A DNA stretch of 64,000 bases from Cladocopium goreaui (Eukaryota; Sar; Dinophyceae; Suessiales; Symbiodiniaceae): the NCBI GenBank assembly GCA_947184155.2, contig CAMXCT020002004.1, positions 55,889-119,888 of the forward strand, in the 5' to 3' direction. Each line of letters begins with the position of its first letter. The first letter of the stretch is position 1. The position numbers and the translations under genes are program-made. Below the pieces are notes generated by a model. It had not been told where the DNA came from. It did not search any database and saw nothing but the letters and a program-made list of their open reading frames with translations. Positions 46,701 to 54,700 of the stretch are shown here, piece after piece.

Positions 46701-47693
46701 GGCATGGCTCAGACACTAGGAGTGTACCATTATGGCTACTTCACACTGAAAGGCCGCGACATTCAGTACCATGGTCCTTCAAAATACCCCAGTGACAAAA
46801 GTGCCATACTGGACTGGGGATTAGTGGACCCATTTATTTCCCAAGATGAACCTCCCCTTGCTATTGCCATGATAGTGACCACCAATGGCACGCGAGTGTG
46901 GCGACGATATCGGTTGGTTGTGGCATGCAGAGACAAGCTACGGCTACCCCCTGATGTCCTTGCAGCATTAGAGTCCCGCACACGTGATCACGTGCTGACG
47001 ACCAGCGGGTTTTTCCCCTGCTCGATTGATCGGGAATACTTGTATGGTTATGCTGCTGATGGGTATAGATCGCCTCTCTGGATCTGTGCAGCCTATAATG
47101 GGTCCCCAGCACTTGTTCATCGACATCGAGGCCACAAGGTCTTTTTTCACGTGGGTATACAGGATCGGCAGCTTGTCGTAATACCGGGTATCCACTACTT
47201 CGATGCCCATCGGTTGCAACCGGACCTCTTGAACACATTGGATCGCCGGATTGATCCTGGGTCCATGAATTTTGCAAGCCCCGAGGGTGCAGGAGACACT
47301 GTTAATGACCCCTCCTCGGATGAGGAAGCGGCCTCTACCGATGACGAGAGTGACCCAGAGGACCCTACAGTTGCGTGGTGTCCACCTATACCTGATGCAG
47401 CTGAAGATCCTTCTGAAGATGAGATCGCGAGTGCAGCCGATAAGCTAGCTATCCTGATCACTAATGTCCAACCTAACGGAAACCCTTTTTGCATGCCTGA
47501 AAACCTTGGAGTTCTCCCACAGTTATGGCTACAGGCGAGATTGACGTTGTCATTGACTACCATCCAAGAAAAGTTTTCGCGCATCTTGCTGAGGGAGGGG
47601 AGCAGAGAGCGGGGGGGGGAGACTCGGAGATGGATGAAGAGGGAAAAGAGCGGGGAGGCAGCGAAGCCGACAAATAGGAGGAGGACAAAATGA
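43683..47693 (+). CDS. SF1 (Upf1/DNA2-like) helicase of element 2
   Basis: 1336 codons; similarity to the element 1 helicase starts at about residue 14 ('HEILSEF...AAIATPP...EDRLCVW'), so the first residues are probably an out-of-frame artefact. Walker A is 'GVFGAGKTRS' (Lys 533), Walker B is 'AFMDESQQYG' (Asp 648, Glu 649), motif III-like is 'GDHRQTPGG', and motif VI-like is 'ATVALTRAIEHTYIVSP' (near residue 985). All SF1 motifs are present, so this copy looks more intact than element 1. About 300 extra C-terminal residues have no known domain and end in an acidic stretch. The last 45 codons (from about 47560) run through purine-rich sequence that looks like inverted leader DNA, so the natural C-terminus is probably lost. 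Confidence 0.82.
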   Translation: MVSRQGPYTGLAVHEILSEFAAFPGLTKVAAIATPPEMLRLATGERRVTLVHCLEDRLCVWRPASLTEFNYQVVLIEGHPTWSGRAKHSYGHLLFIDLDEGVHEIQRLQITTPQVIPHGVRCEGLLRVLSWVSFDLPEHLKTTLSDLLVAAGEGNMELQNIPIGGRDIRDGQPETEADLQAALIAMIPTPGGSHDEGGLLVRNLLAEFLRGFSLRTLIFLLDMVLPQLDAYHVGRQLQHLQPWVSVELAQQKKRGQTGTRLQLTYQYEAYAGFHVVHLHTDGAPLLLFSAPSDVPMTSPRELCEAGNLGNLEANVMAGRALLGVLQLPDTQHRCVILLVHDKVMSSGTSKNPAQRAIKRIAPKLLEVVIVSLPIARTFCGRLLDQYLKTMSYFDPAKDWPKPIEDYASMTVVWEELAFLGDTRSRHELLVFAQANQSRLPLAMGIVQPHIPVRRMASERKTQLTDALVRILTRFLTPATISMDGAHDSYYCEYLLPLAAHGDGHVLTVSIALLLAILTGRSDLCIAGVFGAGKTRSLAVLLIALSCELKEFVAIIYTKENVAAKAIADQLSDLAPPTIKSFGRLIGRMEEGKGEAYASKIDVRCSDRNRIIAHKNVLIATGGSATAEMAMRYSSFGHWISRTWLAFMDESQQYGNYHEIAALAAIQQPTLTVFIGDHRQTPGGLSKGRAAAVNRRKRLQRPLGLRALDKSGDYLPPARMTALIAQLWPDASQDPESDLFSLLRLANKSHSGPWTSTPQDYELPAALGRVLHGRISCQLDAHSSLVAAALAVLLIATAPEEFGVPECTTTLEAAGLCGPHRWGIILPNSSRVSMLTYQAIVAVRYPELVLHEPNHIYIGHFVPHESTVAQGGFRTVLWKAPKDLRAAVEDVVAFCTYLKNYYRNLQQGATSQLLVLCNRTAVHNLLLQHGFQSAWYGGLRVSTTSSAAGATARIAVIVQTGVGFLSGGRRDATADEREDCYGRATVALTRAIEHTYIVSPLDMAGMIGMAQTLGVYHYGYFTLKGRDIQYHGPSKYPSDKSAILDWGLVDPFISQDEPPLAIAMIVTTNGTRVWRRYRLVVACRDKLRLPPDVLAALESRTRDHVLTTSGFFPCSIDREYLYGYAADGYRSPLWICAAYNGSPALVHRHRGHKVFFHVGIQDRQLVVIPGIHYFDAHRLQPDLLNTLDRRIDPGSMNFASPEGAGDTVNDPSSDEEAASTDDESDPEDPTVAWCPPIPDAAEDPSEDEIASAADKLAILITNVQPNGNPFCMPENLGVLPQLWLQARLTLSLTTIQEKFSRILLREGSRERGGETRRWMKREKSGEAAKPTNRRRTK

Positions 47694-47862
47694 AGAGAGG
47701 AGGAGAGTACAGAAACGACGGGGCGAAAGGGAAGAAGGAAGGGGGCAAGGTGGGGAGGAAACTGTCGCACAAAGAAAGGAGGAAAAGGATGGGATAAGGG
47801 GACAAAAAAAGGAGATCGAGGGGCGGGTAGAAAGACGAGAAAAAGGAAAAAAAAACGGAAGA
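47560..47862 (-). other. Purine-rich tract, probably inverted leader sequence
   Basis: About 300 bases are almost only A and G on the plus strand, therefore pyrimidine-rich on the minus strand, like the leaders at 7.3-8.4 and 40.5-41.1 kb. It overlaps the end of the helicase ORF. I interpret it as an inverted fragment of a leader. No stem-loop core is found in it. Confidence 0.45.
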
Positions 47863-47942
47863 AAAGTGCCACAATGATAGAGGATGTGTGTGGCCTGTGA
47901 ACTGTGGTTGCGTGGACAAAGTGCCACAATGATAGAGGATGT
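47863..47942. repeat. Tandem duplication with a 25-base unit
   Basis: The sequence AAAGTGCCACAATGATAGAG plus GATGT occurs at 47863-47887 and 47918-47942, 55 bases apart, separated by 30 unrelated bases. Confidence 0.8.
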
Positions 47943-49044
47943 CCTCCTGCAGACGGCAAGGGCTCTCACAATTCGTTTGGCAGAAAAGCTCGCCCAAGCG
48001 ATGAGCTCGTTGATGAGATTGGCTGAATGCATGGTGACTCCAGAAACCGAGTGCTTGCTGTATGCCACGTACTGGTTTCGGCCCATCCTGTCTGAGCTCA
48101 TTGGCTCGGCCCTTGAGAGCTCTGAGGTGAACCGGAGTCGCGCGCCGAGTGGCCCAGTAAAAGTCCTGGTCACTGATCGGCCGCATCGACGAACTACTGG
48201 GCTAGTGGACCTTACGAGTGGTGCCTCTGCCCTATTGGCATGGTTCCCGGCTAGCTGGGCTAGCAAAATTGCTCCCAAACTTCTTGAGAATGCCCCTGAG
48301 AATGCGCAGAAACCACAAGAAATCAACATCGCATGCCCGAAACGTTCCTGTGACGAGACTCCGGTGGAAGGAGCAAAACAGCTGCTCCAAGCAGTCAAAT
48401 TTGCTGCCAAAACCATGCCTGGTTTTCGTCTTGGACTGGATGAAGACTTTCAAATGGCTGGATGCTTCCAGGAGCTCATCCATGGATACACATCAGGGCT
48501 CGTTGAACCATCCATGATGCGAGGTCTCCAACCACTGGGACCGACTCGTACTACTCTGGAAGTGATCGTACCTTCTCAAGAAGGGCTTACACCTGAAAAA
48601 TGGAAAGAAACAGCCACACTGTGCCCACTTGATTGGCCTTCCAACTTCAGTCTGTTGCTATTGTGGCATACCAATGGGAGCCTGCATCAAACGGTAGCGC
48701 GACTCAGGAATCAACTGTCGCACAGCCATATGTTTGCTGAATGGACAGTGCATATCAACAGATTTGCGGAGCGTTTTTGATTCCAGCAACCTGCAGTTTA
48801 TGTAGCTGGACATGCCTTGCAAGCCAACTTGCGGGAACGAACCTTCCCAGACAGGAGAGTCCGCAAGAGGGTTCCTCCGGAAGATCTGGATGAACATCAA
48901 CGGGCGATTCGAGCGCTACATCAGCGAGCTATTGCTCAGCAAGCAGCTAACCCAGTTTCGTTTGCACTCACCAATGAATGGAACGACACTATCACATCGG
49001 ACAAGAAGCATCACTTGGAACATTTCATGAGAGGTACGACATGA
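47884..49044 (+). pseudogene. Unrecognised element ORF interrupted by an in-frame TGA
   Basis: The frame is open from 47884 to TGA 48778-48780 (298 codons) and continues in the same phase to 49044 ('FQQPAVYVAGHALQANLRERTF...NEWNDTITSDKKHHLEH'), giving about 386 codons in all. The true start is uncertain; ATG 47932 lies in the duplicated unit and ATG 48001 follows. The middle ('SNFSLLLLWHTNGSLHQTVARLRNQL') has good protein composition, but I recognise no domain. It stands where element 1 has its DNMT polyprotein, yet shows no similarity to it. TTT TGA TTC would be TTT CGA TTC before a CpG-type mutation. Confidence 0.5.
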
Positions 49045-49248
49045 TCCCCCCAACACCATCTCCCATCTTTTCCCTATTTGTGTCCACCTTGTCTCTTCTT
49101 TCCCCCGTGTCTCTTTTCTGTTTCACTCCGCTTTGTCTTTCACACAACATTGGTTTTTGTTTCATCAGCAACGGAAGTGGGAGTTTATTTCAATCACTAT
49201 TGGGTCTTTCGTCATTTCTACTTCAGGTTACTGTCCATACTGGTGTGT

Positions 49249-49384
49249 CTGTCCAAAGACGTGACAGGTGCATTGGTATGCAGTCGGGGACACAGCTCTT
49301 CCTCATTTATAATTGTCAGGTTCCGCATGACCCATGCCTGGGAGGCTACTTCCACACTGGTGTGTCTGTCCAAAGACGTGACAG
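49249..49384 (+). repeat. Two conserved stem-loops in a 117-base duplication
   Basis: CTGTC-CAAAGACGT-GACAG at 49249-49267 and 49366-49384. The surrounding sequence (ACTGGTGTGT before; GGTGC, then GGTATGCAGT after) is also repeated, so here stem-loop and flanks were duplicated together. Confidence 0.88.
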
Positions 49385-49854
49385 GTGCGCTGGTATGCAG
49401 TAGGTGACACAGCTTCTCCTCATTCATACCTATCAAAAATGTTCTATCACATGCCTGGCCCCTACTGATTCAGACCTCCAACAGCCAGTATCCACACTCA
49501 TGTGTTTTCATGTGGGAGTAATAGCCTAGGCATAACAAGCCGAGCAGCATGCTCTCCCCTTGCACTAGTGCTTAGAATGAGTTGTCCAGCCGAGAGCTTA
49601 GATTACACTAAGGTCTCCTCACACCATGCAGCCCACTGCATTAGTGCATGCTCTCACCCGGTGCCTGACAATCATAGGTGATGAAGTAACTGGTTTCGCT
49701 TTCCCCTGACATAATACTGACGAGACTACCCCTCTCTTACCCGTCCCACTCGCTAAGGTCCTTGAACTCATCGTTTTATCCATTGTTGAGGCAATGTGCA
49801 GAGCTACAGTAGGCGTAGTGCCTCGGTTGGTGATTCTTTTCTGGTTGATTGTTT

Positions 49855-50900
49855 GGTCCCTGCCTGCCGTCGCCCTCCCTCCCCCTCGGATGGTCCTCGT
49901 TGGCGCCTTGGTCCAGGTTTTACTGGTCCCTCCCTCTGGGTATCGTTGCTTCCGGCGACGGCCTGGCTGCCGTGCCTCTGCGCGTGGAGTGTTTGTTGCG
50001 CACTGTTTCCCCCCCTCATCATGTCTCATGGCAACAAAGGCCTTGGCCCTGTGTGGGGATCTTTCCCTCTACACCATGCTTCATGTGTTGTTGGGGTGCT
50101 GTGTGCTCCCTCACTGAGGTATTCATCATTGTATGATCCTTGTCCCCTTCCTGGACTCCGCTAAGACACGTTCGTACCCCTTCTAGTGCGTGTGTGTCCT
50201 CTCTCTCTCTGTCCTCTGCTGCCTCCTGGCTCCTCTCCTCGTTTCCTCTGCTGGCTCGTAGTGTTGCATGGGTTTTTCTTTGGCCGCTCCCCCCTCTTTG
50301 CGTCCCCCTTGATGGCAGGTTTCGTGTTGTTTGGGCGTGCGTTGTTTTTGCTTCCTCTGTTGCCTGGATACCGAGGGTACAGCTCTGCACAGTCACCCAT
50401 TTTTTCACCTTGGCCACATTGATCTCATCCTGTAGTGACTAAGGATTTATCCGAGGTGGGACAGCCTTTGCTCACCGTCCCCCCCCCTTTTCTAGTTGAG
50501 TTGATCCCCTTTTGAATTCGTTTGTTGGTTTGTTTGATTGTGTTTTATTTGTCTGGTTGCTTCCTCTTTGGCTGTGTTGGGATGGGCCCTTCTCTCTCTG
50601 TTGTTTGTTTCCTGTGTGTTTTCTTTAGGGGCGGTAGATTCCCGGTAGAGCCATGGACTAGGCTGCACTGCAGTGAGCTCTACTGGCGCTGTCCAGTTGT
50701 GCTTCCTGCAGTTCAGTCTGGAGCGCCCGAGTGCAGCAAAGCCTGCCCACATGGTTCGTTGTGCGGCTTTTCTGTATTGCTCTGGCTTATGGCCCACTCG
50801 ATGGGAGAGTGGCCTTGTCTGGAAGATACAGATGCCTTCCTGTGCATCCGGTCCTCTCCGCAGAACTTGCTGGGACGATGATGCCTAGTGACTCCTGTCT
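49855..50900 (+). repeat. Dispersed non-coding repeat, partner of 1-1410
   Basis: This CT-rich stretch is in opposite orientation to its relative at the left edge. The best-matching part is about 49855-50170, and the boundaries are approximate. Confidence 0.5.
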
Positions 50901-51559
50901 GAGTACCTGGTGCTGGCGCACCGAACCACCTCATCTTTGATCGTTTTCGTGCACAAGACTTACAGCAATGCAAATGCGACTTTTGTCTACCTACCTGCAG
51001 TATCATACTGGAAGTGCTCACGAGCCCATGTTATAGTCGACAAATCATTTGTCTGTCATGGCCGTACTGAGCCGGTCAGGCTTCTGCCATTTTTTCACCC
51101 ACGGCCTTAGGGTCTTGGGCACAATCACGTGACGGTTTCTGCAAGTGCTTACAATGTTGCAGGCTGTCGGTGTTCTCCTCCCCGTTTTGGGGGGGAAATA
51201 GATTACAGTCCCTTGCGGTGGTGTATACTGATAGGAATGGACTGCCTGGCATACGCTGTACCATGCAGTGTGAACAGCAGAGCTGCGGAAGTCTATTTGT
51301 TGACAAATCGTCCATGCAGGCGGCCTTTGTCCCACACATCAAGTCTGCCTACAATGATGGACTCTCTTTGCTGCTCTCAGGTAAGACGGTCTGGGCAATC
51401 AGGTACAACTCAGTGCACCGCCGCAATTAATTAGTTTGCATGTTTTTGATGATGATACAGTGGCTTAGGTCGCTGTATCCAAGGCAAATCTGAGAAATTT
51501 TTGTGTTGGTTCTTGTTGGGCCCTGCCCCTTTCTTTGTTGCTTCGCTGTTTTGCTTGGT

Positions 51560-51597
51560 GGCGAAACGCAAATCTGGCGGGGGGATTTGCGGGTCGT
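51560..51597 (+). repeat. Hairpin with G-rich loop, copy 2
   Basis: GCAAATC (51568-51574), loop TGGCGGGGG, GATTTGC (51584-51590). The upstream GGCGAAACG is shared with the hairpin at 2217. The inner stem differs from copy 1 but still pairs, and the loop differs at one base. It lies about 130 bases before the RT reading frame. Confidence 0.55.
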
Positions 51598-51723
51598 TTT
51601 TTTGGCTGTGGTTCTTGTTGTTTGGTTGGTTTCTCATGATGCTTTGCCTGAGATTTTTGGACCACACGAGTCCTGTACACTACTGCTTTTCACTGCTTAC
51701 GCAATTGTAAGGACCGTGCCTAG

Positions 51724-54700
51724 TGCGAATCGGCCAAACCGGAGGAAAAAAAAATCGATAAAGTTATTCTTCCGACCGAATACATGAATCGTGGACTAAT
51801 CCAATATCAGGTTTTCTATGATCATCTTTTCGAGTCTGCTGGGCATGCATGCATCTCCATCCAATTGCGCCACCGGCCGCCCGTTTCCAGTAGCCCAGAC
51901 CTGCCCCTACATATGACTATACCGGCAAGTGTTTTCCAACCGGGCAAGGACCGACATGACACCCGACAAGTGTGGCCGTCACTCCAATCGCTGGTTCGCC
52001 GACTTTGCTTAGTCTCCCAGCCCACATTTGAATCCCTCCAAACATTATTGTGGCAATGGTGGATGTCTCTCCCTAAGCGGCCCCGTGACTTCAACACCCT
52101 GAGGAAGCATCTCCAATCTGATCGACCACTTCTCAACATCTCTAAACGATTGCTACGAGAGCTCCTGGCGGCCCTTCCAGGCTTCCGTCCTGCCCTTGAT
52201 GAATATTGCCAATCATCTACTGTCATTACTGTTCCTCGTACCTTCCTTTGGAAGTGTTTCGAGCTCCTTGATCTACAGTTACAACAACAACATCTTATCA
52301 CTAGGAATAGAGATGAAACTACCCGCAGTCGTGGCCTGGGAACTAATGCTCCTTTGTGGCAGAGATTACGAGCTAGCTGCCCGCGAACTGTATTTTATAA
52401 TGGTCCTATTTTGGACGGGGCAGGCAACCAGTGCCAGACTGACCTGGACTTGTCTGCAGCCATGCTCGCTACCCGCAAGTTCTGGTTCCAACCGCCTGTC
52501 ACATATGATCCCGAGTGGACAGACTACCTGGAGCAGTATAAATCACAAGCCCAGCCCTGGCCACATGTTCCCCCACCCGGCGCGGAAGACCTCATCAGAA
52601 CTGTCCTTACCACCAACGATTCTTCCCCAGGTCCAGACGGAATACCCTATGCAGCATGGCGACTCCACCCTGGGGTGTCATCTGATGCGATGATTACACA
52701 TCTCAATGATATCTGTAGATCTGCGGTCCCTCCCCCTTGCTCAGTCCAAGCATGGATCCCGAAAGCTAAAATGGGCCCTACTGCTGATAATTTCCGCCCA
52801 TTGGGCATGCCATCGACATTTGAGAGAGTCATCGATGGAAGCATCGCAGCAGTCATGACCAGAGCCATTGCACCACTCCTCCACCCCTCCCAAACGGTGT
52901 TAAATGTCTTCCGCGAACCGCAAAGTGCAGTTCAATCCGTTCAAGCGGTTCTAGACCAAGATGCACCATGCGCATGCCTGTCATTGGACCTTTCTAAAGC
53001 ATTCGAGCGGATTAATCCCCACTGGATCTTGCAAATTTTATCAGCATGTAAAGCCCCCTGGTGGATCATCATGTATACCCGACACATCCTCCTCTTTCGA
53101 AGATGTAGACACAAGGTCCAAGGCAAATTGTTACCCTCAAAAATGATCGTCACAGGTGTTGACATGGGTCGATCTTTTTCAGTCCTGCTTTTTTGCGTTG
53201 CCATGGATCCAGTTTTGACCTACCTTAACCGAATCCCCGGCATGCTGACAGTTCAAGGATATGTTGATGACACCACGATGGTGGGAGATACTGCAGCAGG
53301 CATGCAATGGCTCTCGGATGCCTGGCAAGCTTGCCTCCGCTTGAAATCTGCTGGCATCCAAATTGATGAACACCATTGCTGGCGAACCAGCGGGATCAAT
53401 ATGCATGCAGCTAGCTCCGGTCAGATCGACCAATACCCTCCATTAAACTGGACACAAAGTTTACCAGGACATGCTACATTGCGGCAGGCCTTGTCTCGCA
53501 GAGCAGGATATAGCACCACCACCATAGTGTGCCGAGCAAACTTGTTTGTGTGTCTAACCCCAGCGGAGGTTGATTTAATATTAGCCGGAGGGCATCTTGC
53601 TAAAATTGACCCACTTTTCCTAGTACTGTGTGGTTGTTCTAACAAGTGCAGTGTACTGGTTAATCACCCTGCTTCCCATAGCACTCTGAATGCGCTAGAA
53701 CGTTCCGACTGGGGAGCCCACCTCATTGAAGGGAAAACTACAGCGCTGGGTTTGCTCCTGTATGGTAAATATACCCGTAGTCATCAAGGGTGGACCCCAG
53801 TAGAGGAACTTGTTGGAACACAAGCCATTAACCCCAAGGCCATGTCCAAAGCTAATCATCGGCTTGCCCTTTTCGCCACACCTGCTCACTCTGTAGTGCA
53901 AAGAAGCCTTGCCAACAACTGTTTTATTTTGTCTCTTAATATTTACCAAAGTACATACTTTGGCTTTACTCCGGACGACATCAATTTATACCAACAGCGC
54001 TCTGCTAAACTTATCCTTGGCAGACCATGGCTGGTCGCACGATATCTCCCACACATATTTCGGTGGTTAGGTATTGCTCCTGCACTAGACCCAGCGGTCA
54101 CACTCACTGCAGCGTGCCTGGGATATTGGCTTCGACAGAATGGCTCTACCGCCTTTCTCTCACCGGGGTACCCGGATGTAGGGACAAGGCAAGGAGCGGT
54201 GGTCCAACGCATCTTCCGCACATGGATTCCCTTGCTTGGAATTGACACAGTTGGCAACTTGTTACGCATAACTGCAGGACAAAACACCAGGAAAACACAG
54301 TTCCAATTCCTCCGCCAGCTGAAACTCAGACTTTACGAAGCCATCCAAGTGCATGCATTACAATATCTACAGTCTAGAGTAAGCTTACAACTCTTACCAG
54401 GCGGGGTATCGTGGGCTTGGTTGACCCAATTAGCCACAGTGCCTAAACTTGCTGTTAATGGGGTTGCGCGCTTTGCGGTCTTGCGGTGGGCGGTGAATGA
54501 AGATGACGATGAATGCCTGCGACTTCGAGTTGCAGGCTCGCTGCAGGCTGAGCAGCCATGCCAACTATGTGGACTTCCTACCCGGCTGTACCCACTAGGA
54601 TTGAATTTTGCCCCAGCCTGTGAGAAATGCTGCCACGACCACGATATTAATGCTACCACTCTGTACAGTAGTGAGAGATGGGGAATCCCGACCGCATCCC

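Larger units (their letters stand above)
49045..51723 (+). other. Spacer before the element 2 RT
   Basis: This stretch of about 2.7 kb holds two stem-loops (49249-49384), the repeat related to 1-1410 (about 49855-50900) and a hairpin at 51560-51597. A frame at 51170-51430 has reasonable composition ('YTDRNGLPGIRCTMQCEQQSCGS') but no relatives I can see. I leave it as a possible small gene or exon remnant. Confidence 0.45.

Noticed and set aside
47195..48416. Minus-strand ORFs of 254 and 288 codons opposite the helicase end
   Set aside because: They are shadows of plus-strand coding DNA and of the purine-rich tract, giving Ser/Pro/Phe-rich low-complexity peptides.
49794..50900. Several overlapping plus-strand ORFs of 70-120 codons
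   Set aside because: They lie in a CT-rich non-coding repeat, overlap each other in all frames and have no conserved counterpart at 1-1410.
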